A stretch of DNA of 31,233 nucleotides from JBBDIK01 sp040880465 (GTDB taxonomy: Bacteria; Actinomycetota; UBA4738; JBBDHU01), in the NCBI GenBank assembly GCA_040880465.1, contig JBBDIK010000006.1, positions 1 to 31,233 of the forward strand, in the 5' to 3' direction. Position numbers and translations under genes: made by a program. This document shows positions 14,662 to 22,800 of the stretch, piece after piece. Positions within the stretch are counted from its first letter, which is position 1, and the number at the start of each line of letters is the position of its first letter. The notes beneath the pieces are model-generated. The model saw nothing but the letters and a program-made list of their open reading frames with translations. It searched no databases and was not told the origin of the DNA.

Positions 14662-17163
14662 TTACGCAGGATGCGGGGTCACTGCATCTGGAACACCTTG
14701 CACCGCAAGGTATTCCGTCGTACGCTGTTGAGGAACACGGTCGATCGCGCGGATCGCGTCTTCGATCTGTTCTCGCGTTAGTGCGATCCCCCATTCCGCG
14801 CCGGCCATCCGCGAGATCGTCTCTTCCATCAATGTTCCGCCGAAATCGTTCGCGCCGGCGTTCAACAGGTGTTGACTCGCTTCGATGCCCATCTTCACCC
14901 ACGAAACTTGGATGTTGGGGATGGATCCATCGAGCAAGATGCGCGCTACGGCATGCATCCGGAAGTTTTCCACAGGCGCCGGACCGCTCCGCGCACGCCC
15001 GGCGAGGTAGATCGGCGCGTTCTGGTGCACGAACGGCAGCGGCACGAACTCGGTGAACCCTCCCGTCCGTGCCTGGATACGCGCGAGCCGCCGGATGTGG
15101 AAAACCCAATGCGGAGGTGCGTCGACGTGCCCGTACATGATCGTCGACGAGGAGCGTATCCCCAGTTCGTGCGCGGTGGTGACGACCTCCTCCCACGTGT
15201 CGGCGGGGAGTTTCCCCTTCGTCAACGCCCATCGAACATCGTCATCGAGGATCTCCGCGGCCGTTCCGGGGATGGTACCGAGCCCGCGAGCACGGCATTC
15301 GGTCAGGAATTCCCGGAACGAGATCCCCAGCTTCGAGGAGCCGGCGAGGATCTCCATCGGGCTGAACGCGTGGATGTGGATATCCGGCACACGGGCTTTC
15401 ACGGTGTCCAGCAGATCGAAGTAGAAGGTACCCGGAAGGTCGGGATGGATACCCCCCTGCATGCAGACCTCGGTCGCCCCGAGTCCCCACGCCTCCTCGG
15501 CGCGATGGGCGACCTCCGTGAGCGTCAACGTGTAGGACTCCGGATCGATCTCGCGCTGCGCGAACGCGCAGAACCGGCACCCGACGTAGCACACGTTCGT
15601 GAAGTTGATGTTCCGGTTGATGACGTAGGTCACGGCTTCGCCGACGGCATCCCGTCGCAGCCCGTCCGCCACCTCGCCGACGGCCTCGAGCGACGAGCCC
15701 GTCGCCTCGAAGAGCGCGATCGCCTCCTCGTCACTGATGTCCGTGGCACGACCTGCCTCCGCCTTCGCGAGCGCGCGGCGGACACGGCGGTCGATCCGGG
15801 GCAGATCCACCGTGCGCTCGGCCCATTCCCGGGTGGCCGCCACCGGCTCGAAGTCCCCGTAGATCACTCCCGAGTCGTCACGCAGGCCGGCGTTGGGACC
15901 CTTGGCGAACGTCAGGCCGATCTGGCGCGGCTTCCACTCGATGTCGGGGTCCTGCCACGGGATCGCCGTCGGTTGCGTTCCCTCGCGCGGTCGTCCGTCC
16001 TCGTCGATCAGTGCCCCGACCGGCGCCCGCATCTTGCCGGCGAGGAACGGGTCGGGCCGCAGGGCGAACTCCGGATAGATGGCCAGGCGCTCGCGCAGCT
16101 CGAGCCCGCGCTCGGCGGTGGTCGCCGCGAGCGCCTCGATGGCCGGCCAGGGTCGTTCCGGGTTCACGTGATCCGGCGTCAACGGCGAGATCCCGCCCCA
16201 ATCGTCGATCCCGGCATCCAGGAGCCGAAGACGCTGGTCCGGGTCCGACAGGTTCGGCGGCGCCTGGACGTGCATGCGGGGACCGAGCACGACGCGTGCG
16301 GTCGCCACGGCGGCCAGGAACTCTTCGTCGGATGGCTCGAGCGCGTCCTGCATCGCCGTGCGGGGCTTCGCCCGGAAGTTCTGCACGATCACCTCCTGAA
16401 CGTGCCGGTAGGAACGGTGCACGTCACGGATCGCCAACAGTGACTCGGCTCGTTCGCGCTCGGTCTCGCCGATCCCCACCAGGATCCCCGTCGTGAACGG
16501 GATGGCCAAGCGCCCGGCGTCCTCGATCGTGCGCATCCGGACGGCCGGAACCTTGTCGGGCGATCCGAAGTGCGGGCCGCCCTTGGCGGACAACCGCGCC
16601 GAGGACGTCTCCAGCATGATCCCCATGGACGCGCTGACGTGTTTGAGGCGGGCAAGGTCCTCGTACGACATGACCCCCGGGTTCAGGTGGGGCAACAGAC
16701 CCGTCTCCTCGATCACGCGGATCGCAACCGCCCGGAGGTAGTCGAGGGTCGACCCGTAGCCCCGCGACTCGAGCCAGCCTTTCGCTTCGGGATATCGATC
16801 CTCCGGACGGTCGCCGAGGGTGAACAGCGCCTCCTTGCATCCGAGTCGACGGCCTGCCTCCGCGATCGCGACGACATCGTCCGGGGACAGGTATGGCTGA
16901 TCGAGCTTCGCCGGCGGCTTGGCGAACGTGCAGTAGTGACAGTGGTCCCGGCACAGCATGGTCAGCGGGATGAAGACCTTGCGCGAGTAGGTGACCGTCG
17001 ACCCGTGGCCCAGGTTTCGCAGCTGCGCCGCGACGACCATGACCCGTGACAAGTCCTCGCCGCGGCTCCCCAGCAAGGCGGTGACGTCGTCCAGCGAGAG
17101 GGACTTGCCTGCTTCCGCGCGAACGATCGCTCTGCGCACGCGGTGGGCGGTCGCGTCGGGCAT
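14662..17163 (-). CDS. fbiC: FO synthase FbiC (CofG-CofH fusion)
   Basis: This 833-aa protein has two radical-SAM domains that together make FO (7,8-didemethyl-8-hydroxy-5-deazariboflavin), the F420 chromophore, from tyrosine and a flavin precursor. The N-terminal CofG half has its Fe-S motif at C71-x3-C75-x2-C78 (MLCRDHCHYCTF). The C-terminal CofH half has NVCYVGCRFCAF near residue 525. Both halves are full length, so the fusion is intact. A region rich in GGIHPDLPG and HAFSPMEI identifies CofH. The gene diverges from fbiA; the start codons are 28 bp apart, and a TAGCCT hexamer 7 nt before this ATG suggests a leaderless transcript. In mycobacteria fbiC lies far from fbiAB, whereas here they are adjacent. 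Confidence 0.96.
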   Translation of the reverse strand: MPDATAHRVRRAIVRAEAGKSLSLDDVTALLGSRGEDLSRVMVVAAQLRNLGHGSTVTYSRKVFIPLTMLCRDHCHYCTFAKPPAKLDQPYLSPDDVVAIAEAGRRLGCKEALFTLGDRPEDRYPEAKGWLESRGYGSTLDYLRAVAIRVIEETGLLPHLNPGVMSYEDLARLKHVSASMGIMLETSSARLSAKGGPHFGSPDKVPAVRMRTIEDAGRLAIPFTTGILVGIGETERERAESLLAIRDVHRSYRHVQEVIVQNFRAKPRTAMQDALEPSDEEFLAAVATARVVLGPRMHVQAPPNLSDPDQRLRLLDAGIDDWGGISPLTPDHVNPERPWPAIEALAATTAERGLELRERLAIYPEFALRPDPFLAGKMRAPVGALIDEDGRPREGTQPTAIPWQDPDIEWKPRQIGLTFAKGPNAGLRDDSGVIYGDFEPVAATREWAERTVDLPRIDRRVRRALAKAEAGRATDISDEEAIALFEATGSSLEAVGEVADGLRRDAVGEAVTYVINRNINFTNVCYVGCRFCAFAQREIDPESYTLTLTEVAHRAEEAWGLGATEVCMQGGIHPDLPGTFYFDLLDTVKARVPDIHIHAFSPMEILAGSSKLGISFREFLTECRARGLGTIPGTAAEILDDDVRWALTKGKLPADTWEEVVTTAHELGIRSSSTIMYGHVDAPPHWVFHIRRLARIQARTGGFTEFVPLPFVHQNAPIYLAGRARSGPAPVENFRMHAVARILLDGSIPNIQVSWVKMGIEASQHLLNAGANDFGGTLMEETISRMAGAEWGIALTREQIEDAIRAIDRVPQQRTTEYLAVQGVPDAVTPHPA

Positions 17164-17191
17164 GCCCCCGAGGCTACTACGCTAGGTGGCC
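17164..17191. promoter_or_regulatory. Compact divergent fbiC/fbiA promoter region
   Basis: Only 28 bp separate the two ATG codons. On the minus strand TAGCCT (17176-17171) lies 7 nt before the fbiC ATG. On the plus strand TACGCT (17178-17183) lies 8 nt before the fbiA ATG. Both fit TANNNT at leaderless spacing. The -35 regions would fall inside the opposite gene's first codons, so the two promoters cannot be fully independent. Confidence 0.5.
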
Positions 17192-18142
17192 ATGGACGTC
17201 GTCGCCCGCGCGGGCGGGGTGGGGGCCGGTAAGTTCCTCCGGGGACTGGTTCGGGTCGTCGACCCCACACGCCTCACCGTCATCGTCAACACCGGCGACG
17301 ACATCCGGATCCATGGACTCCACGTGTCCCCCGATGTCGATTCGGTCCTCTACGCGTTGGCCGGTCTGCACGACGATGCGCGCGGGTGGGGACGAGAGAG
17401 CGAGACCTTCCGCACGACCGAACAACTGCGCGACCGCTTCGGGGCGGCAGACGCGTGGTTCAACCTCGGGGACCTCGACCTCGCGACGCACCTGCGCCGC
17501 ACCGCCCTGCTCGGTGAAGGTGCGACCCTGTCGGCGGCGACCGCATCGTTGTCCGACGCCCTCGGGGTCACCGCCCGGCTGCTGCCGATGACCGATGAGC
17601 CCGCGCCCACCCGGATAGAGGTGGTGGACGACGAGGGAGCCGCCCAGGACCTCCATTTCCAGGAGTACTGGGTCCGGCGCCAGGCTCGTGACACCGTGAA
17701 GGCGATCCATCTCGACTCCGCCGAGGGTGCCCGCCCGGCACCGCGAGTGCTGGAGGCGATCGGCGGGGCCAGGGCGGTCCTCGTCTGTCCGTCGAATCCC
17801 GTCGTCTCCATCGGGCCGATCCTGGCGGTCCCGGGCATCGCCGAGGCAGTCGCGGCTGCCCGGAGCCGCGTCGTCGGCGTGTCCCCGATCGTCGGTGGCG
17901 CCCCCCTTCGCGGGATGGCAGACAAGCTGATGCCGGCGGCAGGGATGGCGGTCAGCGCGCTTGGAGCCGCGAAGGCCTACGATGGATTGCTCGGGGGTTG
18001 GGTCATCGACGAACGAGACCGTGATCTCGCCCCACGGATCGAGGGAGAGCTGGGGATCCGCGTGGGCGTCACCGACACGATCATGACCGACGACACGAAG
18101 GCCGCCGCGCTCGCGGCGTTCGCCCTGGACCTGCTCGCATGA
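17192..18142 (+). CDS. fbiA: 2-phospho-L-lactate transferase family protein FbiA/CofD
   Basis: This cytoplasmic enzyme joins the activated three-carbon unit (phosphoenolpyruvyl or lactyl-2-diphospho-guanosine) to FO, giving F420-0 or dehydro-F420-0. Family marks include an N-terminal Gly-rich loop (ARAGGVGAGKFLRGL), the NTGDDIRIHGLHVSPD segment, CPSNPVVSIGPIL near residue 210, and GMADKLMPAAG. At 316 aa the length is normal. An in-frame GTG two codons upstream (17186) is possible, but the ATG fits the family start and the leaderless promoter. The stop overlaps the fbiB start by 4 nt (ATGA). The guanylyltransferase partner FbiD/CofC is not in the window. Confidence 0.95.
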   Translation: MDVVARAGGVGAGKFLRGLVRVVDPTRLTVIVNTGDDIRIHGLHVSPDVDSVLYALAGLHDDARGWGRESETFRTTEQLRDRFGAADAWFNLGDLDLATHLRRTALLGEGATLSAATASLSDALGVTARLLPMTDEPAPTRIEVVDDEGAAQDLHFQEYWVRRQARDTVKAIHLDSAEGARPAPRVLEAIGGARAVLVCPSNPVVSIGPILAVPGIAEAVAAARSRVVGVSPIVGGAPLRGMADKLMPAAGMAVSALGAAKAYDGLLGGWVIDERDRDLAPRIEGELGIRVGVTDTIMTDDTKAAALAAFALDLLA

Positions 18143-19485
18143 GCGTCGAGATCATCCCGGTCACCGGGATACCTGAGATCCGGGCGGGGGACGACCTGCC
18201 CGGCATCCTCGGACGCCAGCTCAAGGAAGCGGGGGTTCGCTCGCGCGACATCGTCGCGGTAACGCAGAAGGTCGTCTCGAAGTCCGAGGGCATGATCGTC
18301 GAGGAGGACGGTGGCAAGGCGCAGTGGGTGGACCGGGAAGCCACACGGATCGTCGCGCAGCGTGGAGATCTCGTGATCGCCGAGACCCAGCACGGCTTCA
18401 TCTGCGCCAACGCCGGGGTCGACACGTCGAACGTCGCCGAGGGATATCTCACGCTCCTTCCGGAGGATCCGGATGCGTCGGCCGATCGCATCCGTCGGAA
18501 GGTCCTGACCCGCGGCAACGCACAGGTCGGCGTCATCATCACCGACACGTTCGGCCGCGCGTGGCGGCGAGGCCTGGTCGACGTCGCGATCGGATCTGCC
18601 GGGATCCCTGCGCTCATCGACCTGCGCGGCACGAAGGACATGCAGGGACGGAAGCTCGATTCGACCGTGATGGCGTTCGCCGATCAGGTGGCGGCGGCGG
18701 CCGGGCTGGTGATGGGCAAGGCAGACGGGATCCCCGCGGCGATCGTCCGGGGCCTCAAGCCGTCGGCCAAGCCGTCGCCCGCCCGCGAGTTGGTCCGGCC
18801 CGCCGACGAGGATCTGTTCCGCGAATCACCGCTGTCCGCGGTTTCGGGCCGCCGCTCGATCCGGGAGTTCGGAGACGGCCCCGTCCCACGGCAGGCCGTG
18901 GAGGAAGCCGTCCGGGCTGCGTGCACCGCGCCCGCGCCGCACCACACACGACCGTGGATGTTCGTCGCGCTCGAACGCGGCTCCGCGCGTCAACGTCTCC
19001 TCGCGGCGATGGCCCGCGCGTGGCGGAACGACCTCACCGGAGACGGGACCCCGCACGAAGAGATCCAGCGACGCATCGACCGATCGAACGCGCTCTTGGA
19101 GCGGGCCCCCCTGTTGATCGTGCCGCTGGTTCGTCTCAAAGGCGCCCACAGTTACCCGGATGGCGACCGCATCGGCGCCGAGCGGCAGATGTTCCTGCTG
19201 GCTGCGGGCGCCGCCATCGAGAACCTGCTGGTGGCGTTCCATTCGCAAGGGCTCGCAACGTGCTGGGTATCGTCCACGCTGTTCTGCAAGGAGGAGACCC
19301 GGCAGGCGCTGGGCCTGGACCACGAGTGGATCCCATTGGGGTCGGTCGCCATCGGGCGGCCCGCGGCAGAGGCACCGGGACCTCGTCCGGCGCTCCGGAT
19401 CGATGAACATCTCCGTTGGGTTGCCGGGGACCGGGTGCCCGAGGACCCTCAACCGTCATCGCAGGACTCCCCCTTCCAGTTCTAG
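18139..19485 (+). CDS. fbiB: F420-0:gamma-glutamyl ligase fused to nitroreductase domain (FbiB)
   Basis: This 448-aa fusion adds the glutamate tail to F420-0. The N-terminal CofE ligase (about 1-225) shows IPEIRAGDDL, VTQKVVSKSEG, and TDTFGRAWRRGLVDVAIG, which carry nucleotide- and metal-binding residues. The C-terminal FMN-binding nitroreductase-like domain (about 235-430) starts at SGRRSIREFGDGPVP, has the APAPHHTRPW segment and ends at EWIPLGSVAIGRP. In mycobacterial FbiB this second domain reduces dehydro-F420-0 and helps extend the poly-glutamate tail. Domain order and length match the actinobacterial form. It is coupled to fbiA and ends 4 nt before the convergent permease stop. Confidence 0.95.
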   Translation: MSVEIIPVTGIPEIRAGDDLPGILGRQLKEAGVRSRDIVAVTQKVVSKSEGMIVEEDGGKAQWVDREATRIVAQRGDLVIAETQHGFICANAGVDTSNVAEGYLTLLPEDPDASADRIRRKVLTRGNAQVGVIITDTFGRAWRRGLVDVAIGSAGIPALIDLRGTKDMQGRKLDSTVMAFADQVAAAAGLVMGKADGIPAAIVRGLKPSAKPSPARELVRPADEDLFRESPLSAVSGRRSIREFGDGPVPRQAVEEAVRAACTAPAPHHTRPWMFVALERGSARQRLLAAMARAWRNDLTGDGTPHEEIQRRIDRSNALLERAPLLIVPLVRLKGAHSYPDGDRIGAERQMFLLAAGAAIENLLVAFHSQGLATCWVSSTLFCKEETRQALGLDHEWIPLGSVAIGRPAAEAPGPRPALRIDEHLRWVAGDRVPEDPQPSSQDSPFQF

Positions 19486-19489
19486 GCCG

Positions 19490-20833
19490 CTAGGCGATCA
19501 ACCCGCGCGCGAAGTACCACGCGAACACCAGCGAGACCACGTACAGCAGCCAGTGCACCTTGAACGCGCGACCGCGGACCACGGCGACGACCACGTAGGC
19601 GATGAACCCCGCGCCGATCCCGTTCGCGATGCTGCCCGTCAGCGGCATCAGCAGGACCGTGAGCAGTGCCGGCACGCCCACACTGGGATCGCGCCAATCG
19701 ATGTCCACGACGAAGCGCATCATCAGGAACCCGACCACCACCAGCGCGGGCGCCGTCGCCTCGGGCGGAACCACGGCAGCCAACGGCGAGAGGAAGAGTG
19801 CCACCAGGAACAGAGCACCGGTCACGATCGAGGCCAGCCCGGTCCTCCCGCCGTCGGACACCCCCGCGGCACTCTCGATGAAAGTCGTGTTCGAGGACGA
19901 GGAGGTCAGGCCACCGAAAACCGCCCCCAGCGAGTCGACGAGCAGGACGCGTCGGATCCCGGGGAGTTTCCCGTCATCGGACATGTCGCCAGACAGCGAG
20001 GTGACCCCCACGACGGTACCGAGCGTGTCGAAGAAGTCCGCCAGCATCAAGGCGACGATGAGCCCGATCGCCGTGACGAAGGGCACCACATCGAAGACCC
20101 CGAGGATGTCGACGTCGCCGACCAGAGAGAAGTCCGGCGTCGCGAAGACACGCTCCGGGAGGTCCGCCGTGACACCGCGACCCCACACGTGGGTGAACTG
20201 GTTCGCGATGACGGCGACGACGGTGGCAGCGAGGATGCCCAGGAGGAACGCCCCCCGGACCTTGCGCGCGAGCAGGATGATCGTCGCCATCAGGCCAACG
20301 CCGAACACCAGCGTCCGGGAACCGAGCAGGTTCGATCCGAGTACGCCACCCGAGACGATACCGGCGCCCTGCAATCCGATGAAGGCGACGAACAGACCGA
20401 TCCCGACCGCCATCGCCCGCTTGAGATCGTTCGGGATCGCGTGCAGCATCGCCTCGCGCAAGCCCGTGAGGACGAGAAGGGTGATGACGATCCCCTCGAG
20501 GACGACGACCCCCATCGCCGCGGGCCACGACAGGTGGTACGCCCCGACCAGTGTGACGGCGACGAACGTGTTCAGCCCGAGTCCGGCCGCCATCGCGATC
20601 GGAACACGCCCATAGAAACCCATGGCGATCGTCATCACCCCGGCCGCCAGGGCAGTCACCGTCAGGACGGCGGCCGGCGGGAGGCCGACCAGGATCACCG
20701 GGTTCAGGAACAGGATGTAGGCCATCGCCAGGAACGTGGTGAGTCCGGCGAGGACCTCGGTTCGGATGGAGGAGCCGCGTTCGGAGATCCGGAAGTAGCG
20801 GTCGAGCTTCGTGTCGAGACCCGTGGACGCCAT
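19490..20833 (-). CDS. NCS2/AzgA-like purine permease
   Basis: This is a 447-aa polytopic membrane protein with about 12 to 14 hydrophobic segments. TEVLAGLTTFLAMAYILFLNP near the N-terminus and SSSNTTFIESAAGVSDGGR are typical of the AzgA/PbuG branch (hypoxanthine, guanine or adenine import). GLGLNTFVAVTLVGAYHLSW is the conserved TM3 region. The ATG at 20833 follows GGGGGTGAG; a longer frame to 20953 would add 40 low-complexity residues in the divergent promoter region and is rejected. With the nucleoside phosphorylase in the window it suggests purine salvage. The exact base is not predictable. It converges on fbiB and diverges from the DUF5654 gene. Confidence 0.9.
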   Translation of the reverse strand: MASTGLDTKLDRYFRISERGSSIRTEVLAGLTTFLAMAYILFLNPVILVGLPPAAVLTVTALAAGVMTIAMGFYGRVPIAMAAGLGLNTFVAVTLVGAYHLSWPAAMGVVVLEGIVITLLVLTGLREAMLHAIPNDLKRAMAVGIGLFVAFIGLQGAGIVSGGVLGSNLLGSRTLVFGVGLMATIILLARKVRGAFLLGILAATVVAVIANQFTHVWGRGVTADLPERVFATPDFSLVGDVDILGVFDVVPFVTAIGLIVALMLADFFDTLGTVVGVTSLSGDMSDDGKLPGIRRVLLVDSLGAVFGGLTSSSSNTTFIESAAGVSDGGRTGLASIVTGALFLVALFLSPLAAVVPPEATAPALVVVGFLMMRFVVDIDWRDPSVGVPALLTVLLMPLTGSIANGIGAGFIAYVVVAVVRGRAFKVHWLLYVVSLVFAWYFARGLIA

Positions 20834-20899
20834 GATCTCACCCCCGGGGACCGCTGGCCCAATCCTCGCACCGGCTCCCGCCCGGGGCAAGGACCCATC

Positions 20900-20917
20900 T
20901 ATGCTCGGACGGTCCGA
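20900..20917 (+). promoter_or_regulatory. Candidate -10 and small dyad for the DUF5654 gene
   Basis: TATGCT (20900-20905) fits TANNNT. A dyad TCGGAC-G-GTCCGA (20905-20917) follows it at the presumed transcript start, and GAGGAGGAA precedes the ATG. No -35 match is seen. Confidence 0.35.
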
Positions 20918-20934
20918 CCTCGAGGAGGAACCCG

Positions 20935-21258
20935 ATGAACGAGAACCAGCCACCCCCCGCCCAGAAGGTCGCCCGCAAGGCGACCCACCTGTCGAAGACG
21001 TTCTTGGCCACCCTGATCTCGCTGCTCACGACGGCGTTCGGTGTGGTGGTCGCCCTCGCCTGGAACGAGACACTCTCGACGTTCTTCAAGGTGGTGCTCG
21101 ACCAGCCGGGCGCCCAGGTGCTGGCCCTGTTCATCTACGCCGTGACGATCACCATCATCGGCGTATCGGTCATCGTGGCTTTGAGCAAGCTCGCGGCCCG
21201 GCTGGACGCCGAGCCGGTCGAGTTCAAGTACCCGGCCCCGAAGGACGGGGGCGGGTAG
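20935..21258 (+). CDS. DUF5654-type two-helix membrane protein
   Basis: This 107-aa protein has a hydrophilic N-terminus (about 1-22) and two membrane helices: about 24-46, with the family mark VVALAWNETL just after it, and about 63-85 (LALFIYAVTITIIGVSVIVAL). It ends in a Pro/Lys-rich cytosolic tail. The match to DUF5654 is by the ALAWN pattern and layout. The function is unknown. The start is well fixed by GAGGAGGAA seven nt before the ATG. It is a single gene, divergent from the purine permease and followed 76 bp later by the DUF3105 pair. Confidence 0.78.
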   Translation: MNENQPPPAQKVARKATHLSKTFLATLISLLTTAFGVVVALAWNETLSTFFKVVLDQPGAQVLALFIYAVTITIIGVSVIVALSKLAARLDAEPVEFKYPAPKDGGG

Positions 21259-21318
21259 GACTTCCCATACCTCTCCGGGCCGCCCGCACCACGCTGCCCG
21301 TATCGCGGTCCGACCCGC

Positions 21319-21324
21319 TAGACT
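21319..21324 (+). promoter_or_regulatory. Candidate -10 element for the DUF3105 pair
   Basis: TAGACT lies 10 nt before the ATG at 21335, identical to the hexamer upstream of wzm. There is no ribosome site between it and the ATG, consistent with a leaderless mRNA. Confidence 0.4.
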
Positions 21325-21334
21325 CTCGCCCCGC

Positions 21335-22162
21335 ATGACCAAGAAGAAGAAGCGCAAGCGCCCGTACACGCCACCCGCGCAAGCCGGCGGCGATCCGGAG
21401 GCGCCCGAGAGCGTCAAACCCGCCCCACCGCCGCGCGGCGGGGCTGCCCCCGAACGCCGCGAACGCAAGGACGAGGTCCGTCGGGCGAAGGAGCGGGAGC
21501 TCAAGCGCTGGCAGCGCCGGCAGTTCGTACGCAAGGCCTTGATCTTCCTGGTCGTGGTCGGCGCGATCGCAGGCGGGGTGCTCTTCTTTACCCGCAAGCA
21601 GGCCGAGAAGAAGTCCGAGTTCTCCGGACTCATCGCGCAGGCGGCCGCGGCGACGAAGGCGGCCTCCTGCTCGCCGGTCGAGGATGTCGGCGGCTATTCG
21701 GACGAGGCCTCCGACGCCATCCACGTCGACGAGATGCCGGCGCTCAGCAGCTACGCGTCGCAGCCGCCCGCTTCTGGGCCCCACGCCGGCTTCACGTTCC
21801 CGGCCGGAGTGGAGACGAAGGCGCCCGAGCTCGGGCCCGTCCTCCACTCACTCGAGCACGGCGCCGCGGTGATCTGGTACAAGCCCGGCGGTGAGGACGA
21901 CCCGGAGTTCAAGGAGATCGCGGACTTCGTGAAGGCCAACAACGACCACACGATCATGGCTCCCTACGACTACCCCGATGAGGGCGACGCCGGCAAGCTC
22001 ACGAACGGCACCCAGATGGTGCTCGTCGCGTGGCACCACGTGCAGACCTGTAAGGAACTCAGCCTGCCGGTGGTCGCGAAGTTCCTGTCCGAGTACCGAT
22101 ACCCGACCCTGGGCGACCTCCCGTACGAGGGCATCGCTCCGGAGAAGGGGGCCGTCATCTGA
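21335..22162 (+). CDS. DUF3105 protein, membrane-anchored paralogue
   Basis: This 275-aa protein has a very basic cytosolic N-terminus (MTKKKKRKRP), a Pro-rich and charged stretch, one membrane helix (about 67-86, KALIFLVVVGAIAGGVLFF) and an extracytoplasmic DUF3105 domain (about 105-275). Domain marks are ASQPPASGPH, LHSLEHGAAVIWY, NDHTIMAPYDYPDE and WHHVQTCKEL. Conserved His in three of these and two Cys (AASCSP and QTCK) could form a metal site and a disulfide. DUF3105 has no assigned function known to me. Its TGA shares one nt with the ATG of the downstream paralogue (TGATG), so the pair is coupled. Confidence 0.85.
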   Translation: MTKKKKRKRPYTPPAQAGGDPEAPESVKPAPPPRGGAAPERRERKDEVRRAKERELKRWQRRQFVRKALIFLVVVGAIAGGVLFFTRKQAEKKSEFSGLIAQAAAATKAASCSPVEDVGGYSDEASDAIHVDEMPALSSYASQPPASGPHAGFTFPAGVETKAPELGPVLHSLEHGAAVIWYKPGGEDDPEFKEIADFVKANNDHTIMAPYDYPDEGDAGKLTNGTQMVLVAWHHVQTCKELSLPVVAKFLSEYRYPTLGDLPYEGIAPEKGAVI

Positions 22163-22800
22163 TGGGTGGCCGGACGCTCACCCTGCTGGCATCGGCCGCC
22201 GTCGCGATCGGTGCATGCACCTCAAGCCCGAAGCCCCCGGCGCCCGCCCCCACATCGGCCGTCGCTCCCGCGAGTCCAACCTCATCCGGGTCTGGTGGCG
22301 CGGGCTGCACCGAGGTCCAGAACGTCGGGCCGTACGATCCGGCCGACGAGAACCAGCTTCACGTCGAACAGTTGCCACCGCTGTCGACGTACCCGTCCCA
22401 ACCACCGGCGTCGGGCCCGCACACCGCGACCCCGCAACCGGCCGGCGTCAGCGAAACGCCTCCCGAGCTCGGCGCGGTGATCCACTCGCTGGAGCACGGG
22501 ACCGCCGTGATCTGGTACGCGCCGAGCGTGACGGCTGAGCCGGGGTTCGCAGCGATCGCCGACCTCGTCGCCACCGATGGCGATCACACGATCATGGCGC
22601 CGTATGACTACCCGGACGCGGGGTCGGAAGGGACGCTTCCCGAAGGAACGTCGCTCGCGTTGGTCGCCTGGGAGCACGTGCAGTATTGCGAGACCCTCGA
22701 TCTCGACGCCGTGACGGCGTTCCTTTCCTCGTATCGGGCGCCGCCGCTCGGCGGAGGCGACTACATCGGCAACGCGCCCGAGGCCGGCGTCCCGATCTAG
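22162..22800 (+). CDS. DUF3105 protein, lipoprotein paralogue
   Basis: This 212-aa predicted lipoprotein has a signal peptide of about 18 residues ending in the lipobox IGAC (Cys19), then a Ser/Pro/Thr-rich linker to about residue 48. A DUF3105 domain follows, with PSQPPASGPH, IHSLEHGTAVIWY, DHTIMAPYDYPD and WEHVQYCETL. It is a clear tandem paralogue of the preceding gene with a different membrane anchor (lipid instead of helix). The function is unknown; the two may form a complex on the outer face. Its stop overlaps the convergent pyrophosphorylase stop in a shared CTAG. Confidence 0.85.
   Translation: MGGRTLTLLASAAVAIGACTSSPKPPAPAPTSAVAPASPTSSGSGGAGCTEVQNVGPYDPADENQLHVEQLPPLSTYPSQPPASGPHTATPQPAGVSETPPELGAVIHSLEHGTAVIWYAPSVTAEPGFAAIADLVATDGDHTIMAPYDYPDAGSEGTLPEGTSLALVAWEHVQYCETLDLDAVTAFLSSYRAPPLGGGDYIGNAPEAGVPI

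Noticed and set aside
19160..20938. A 592-aa plus-strand open frame
   Set aside because: It overlaps fbiB in another frame and runs antisense through the purine permease. Its composition (His/Asp/Arg/Gln) is that of a shadow frame.
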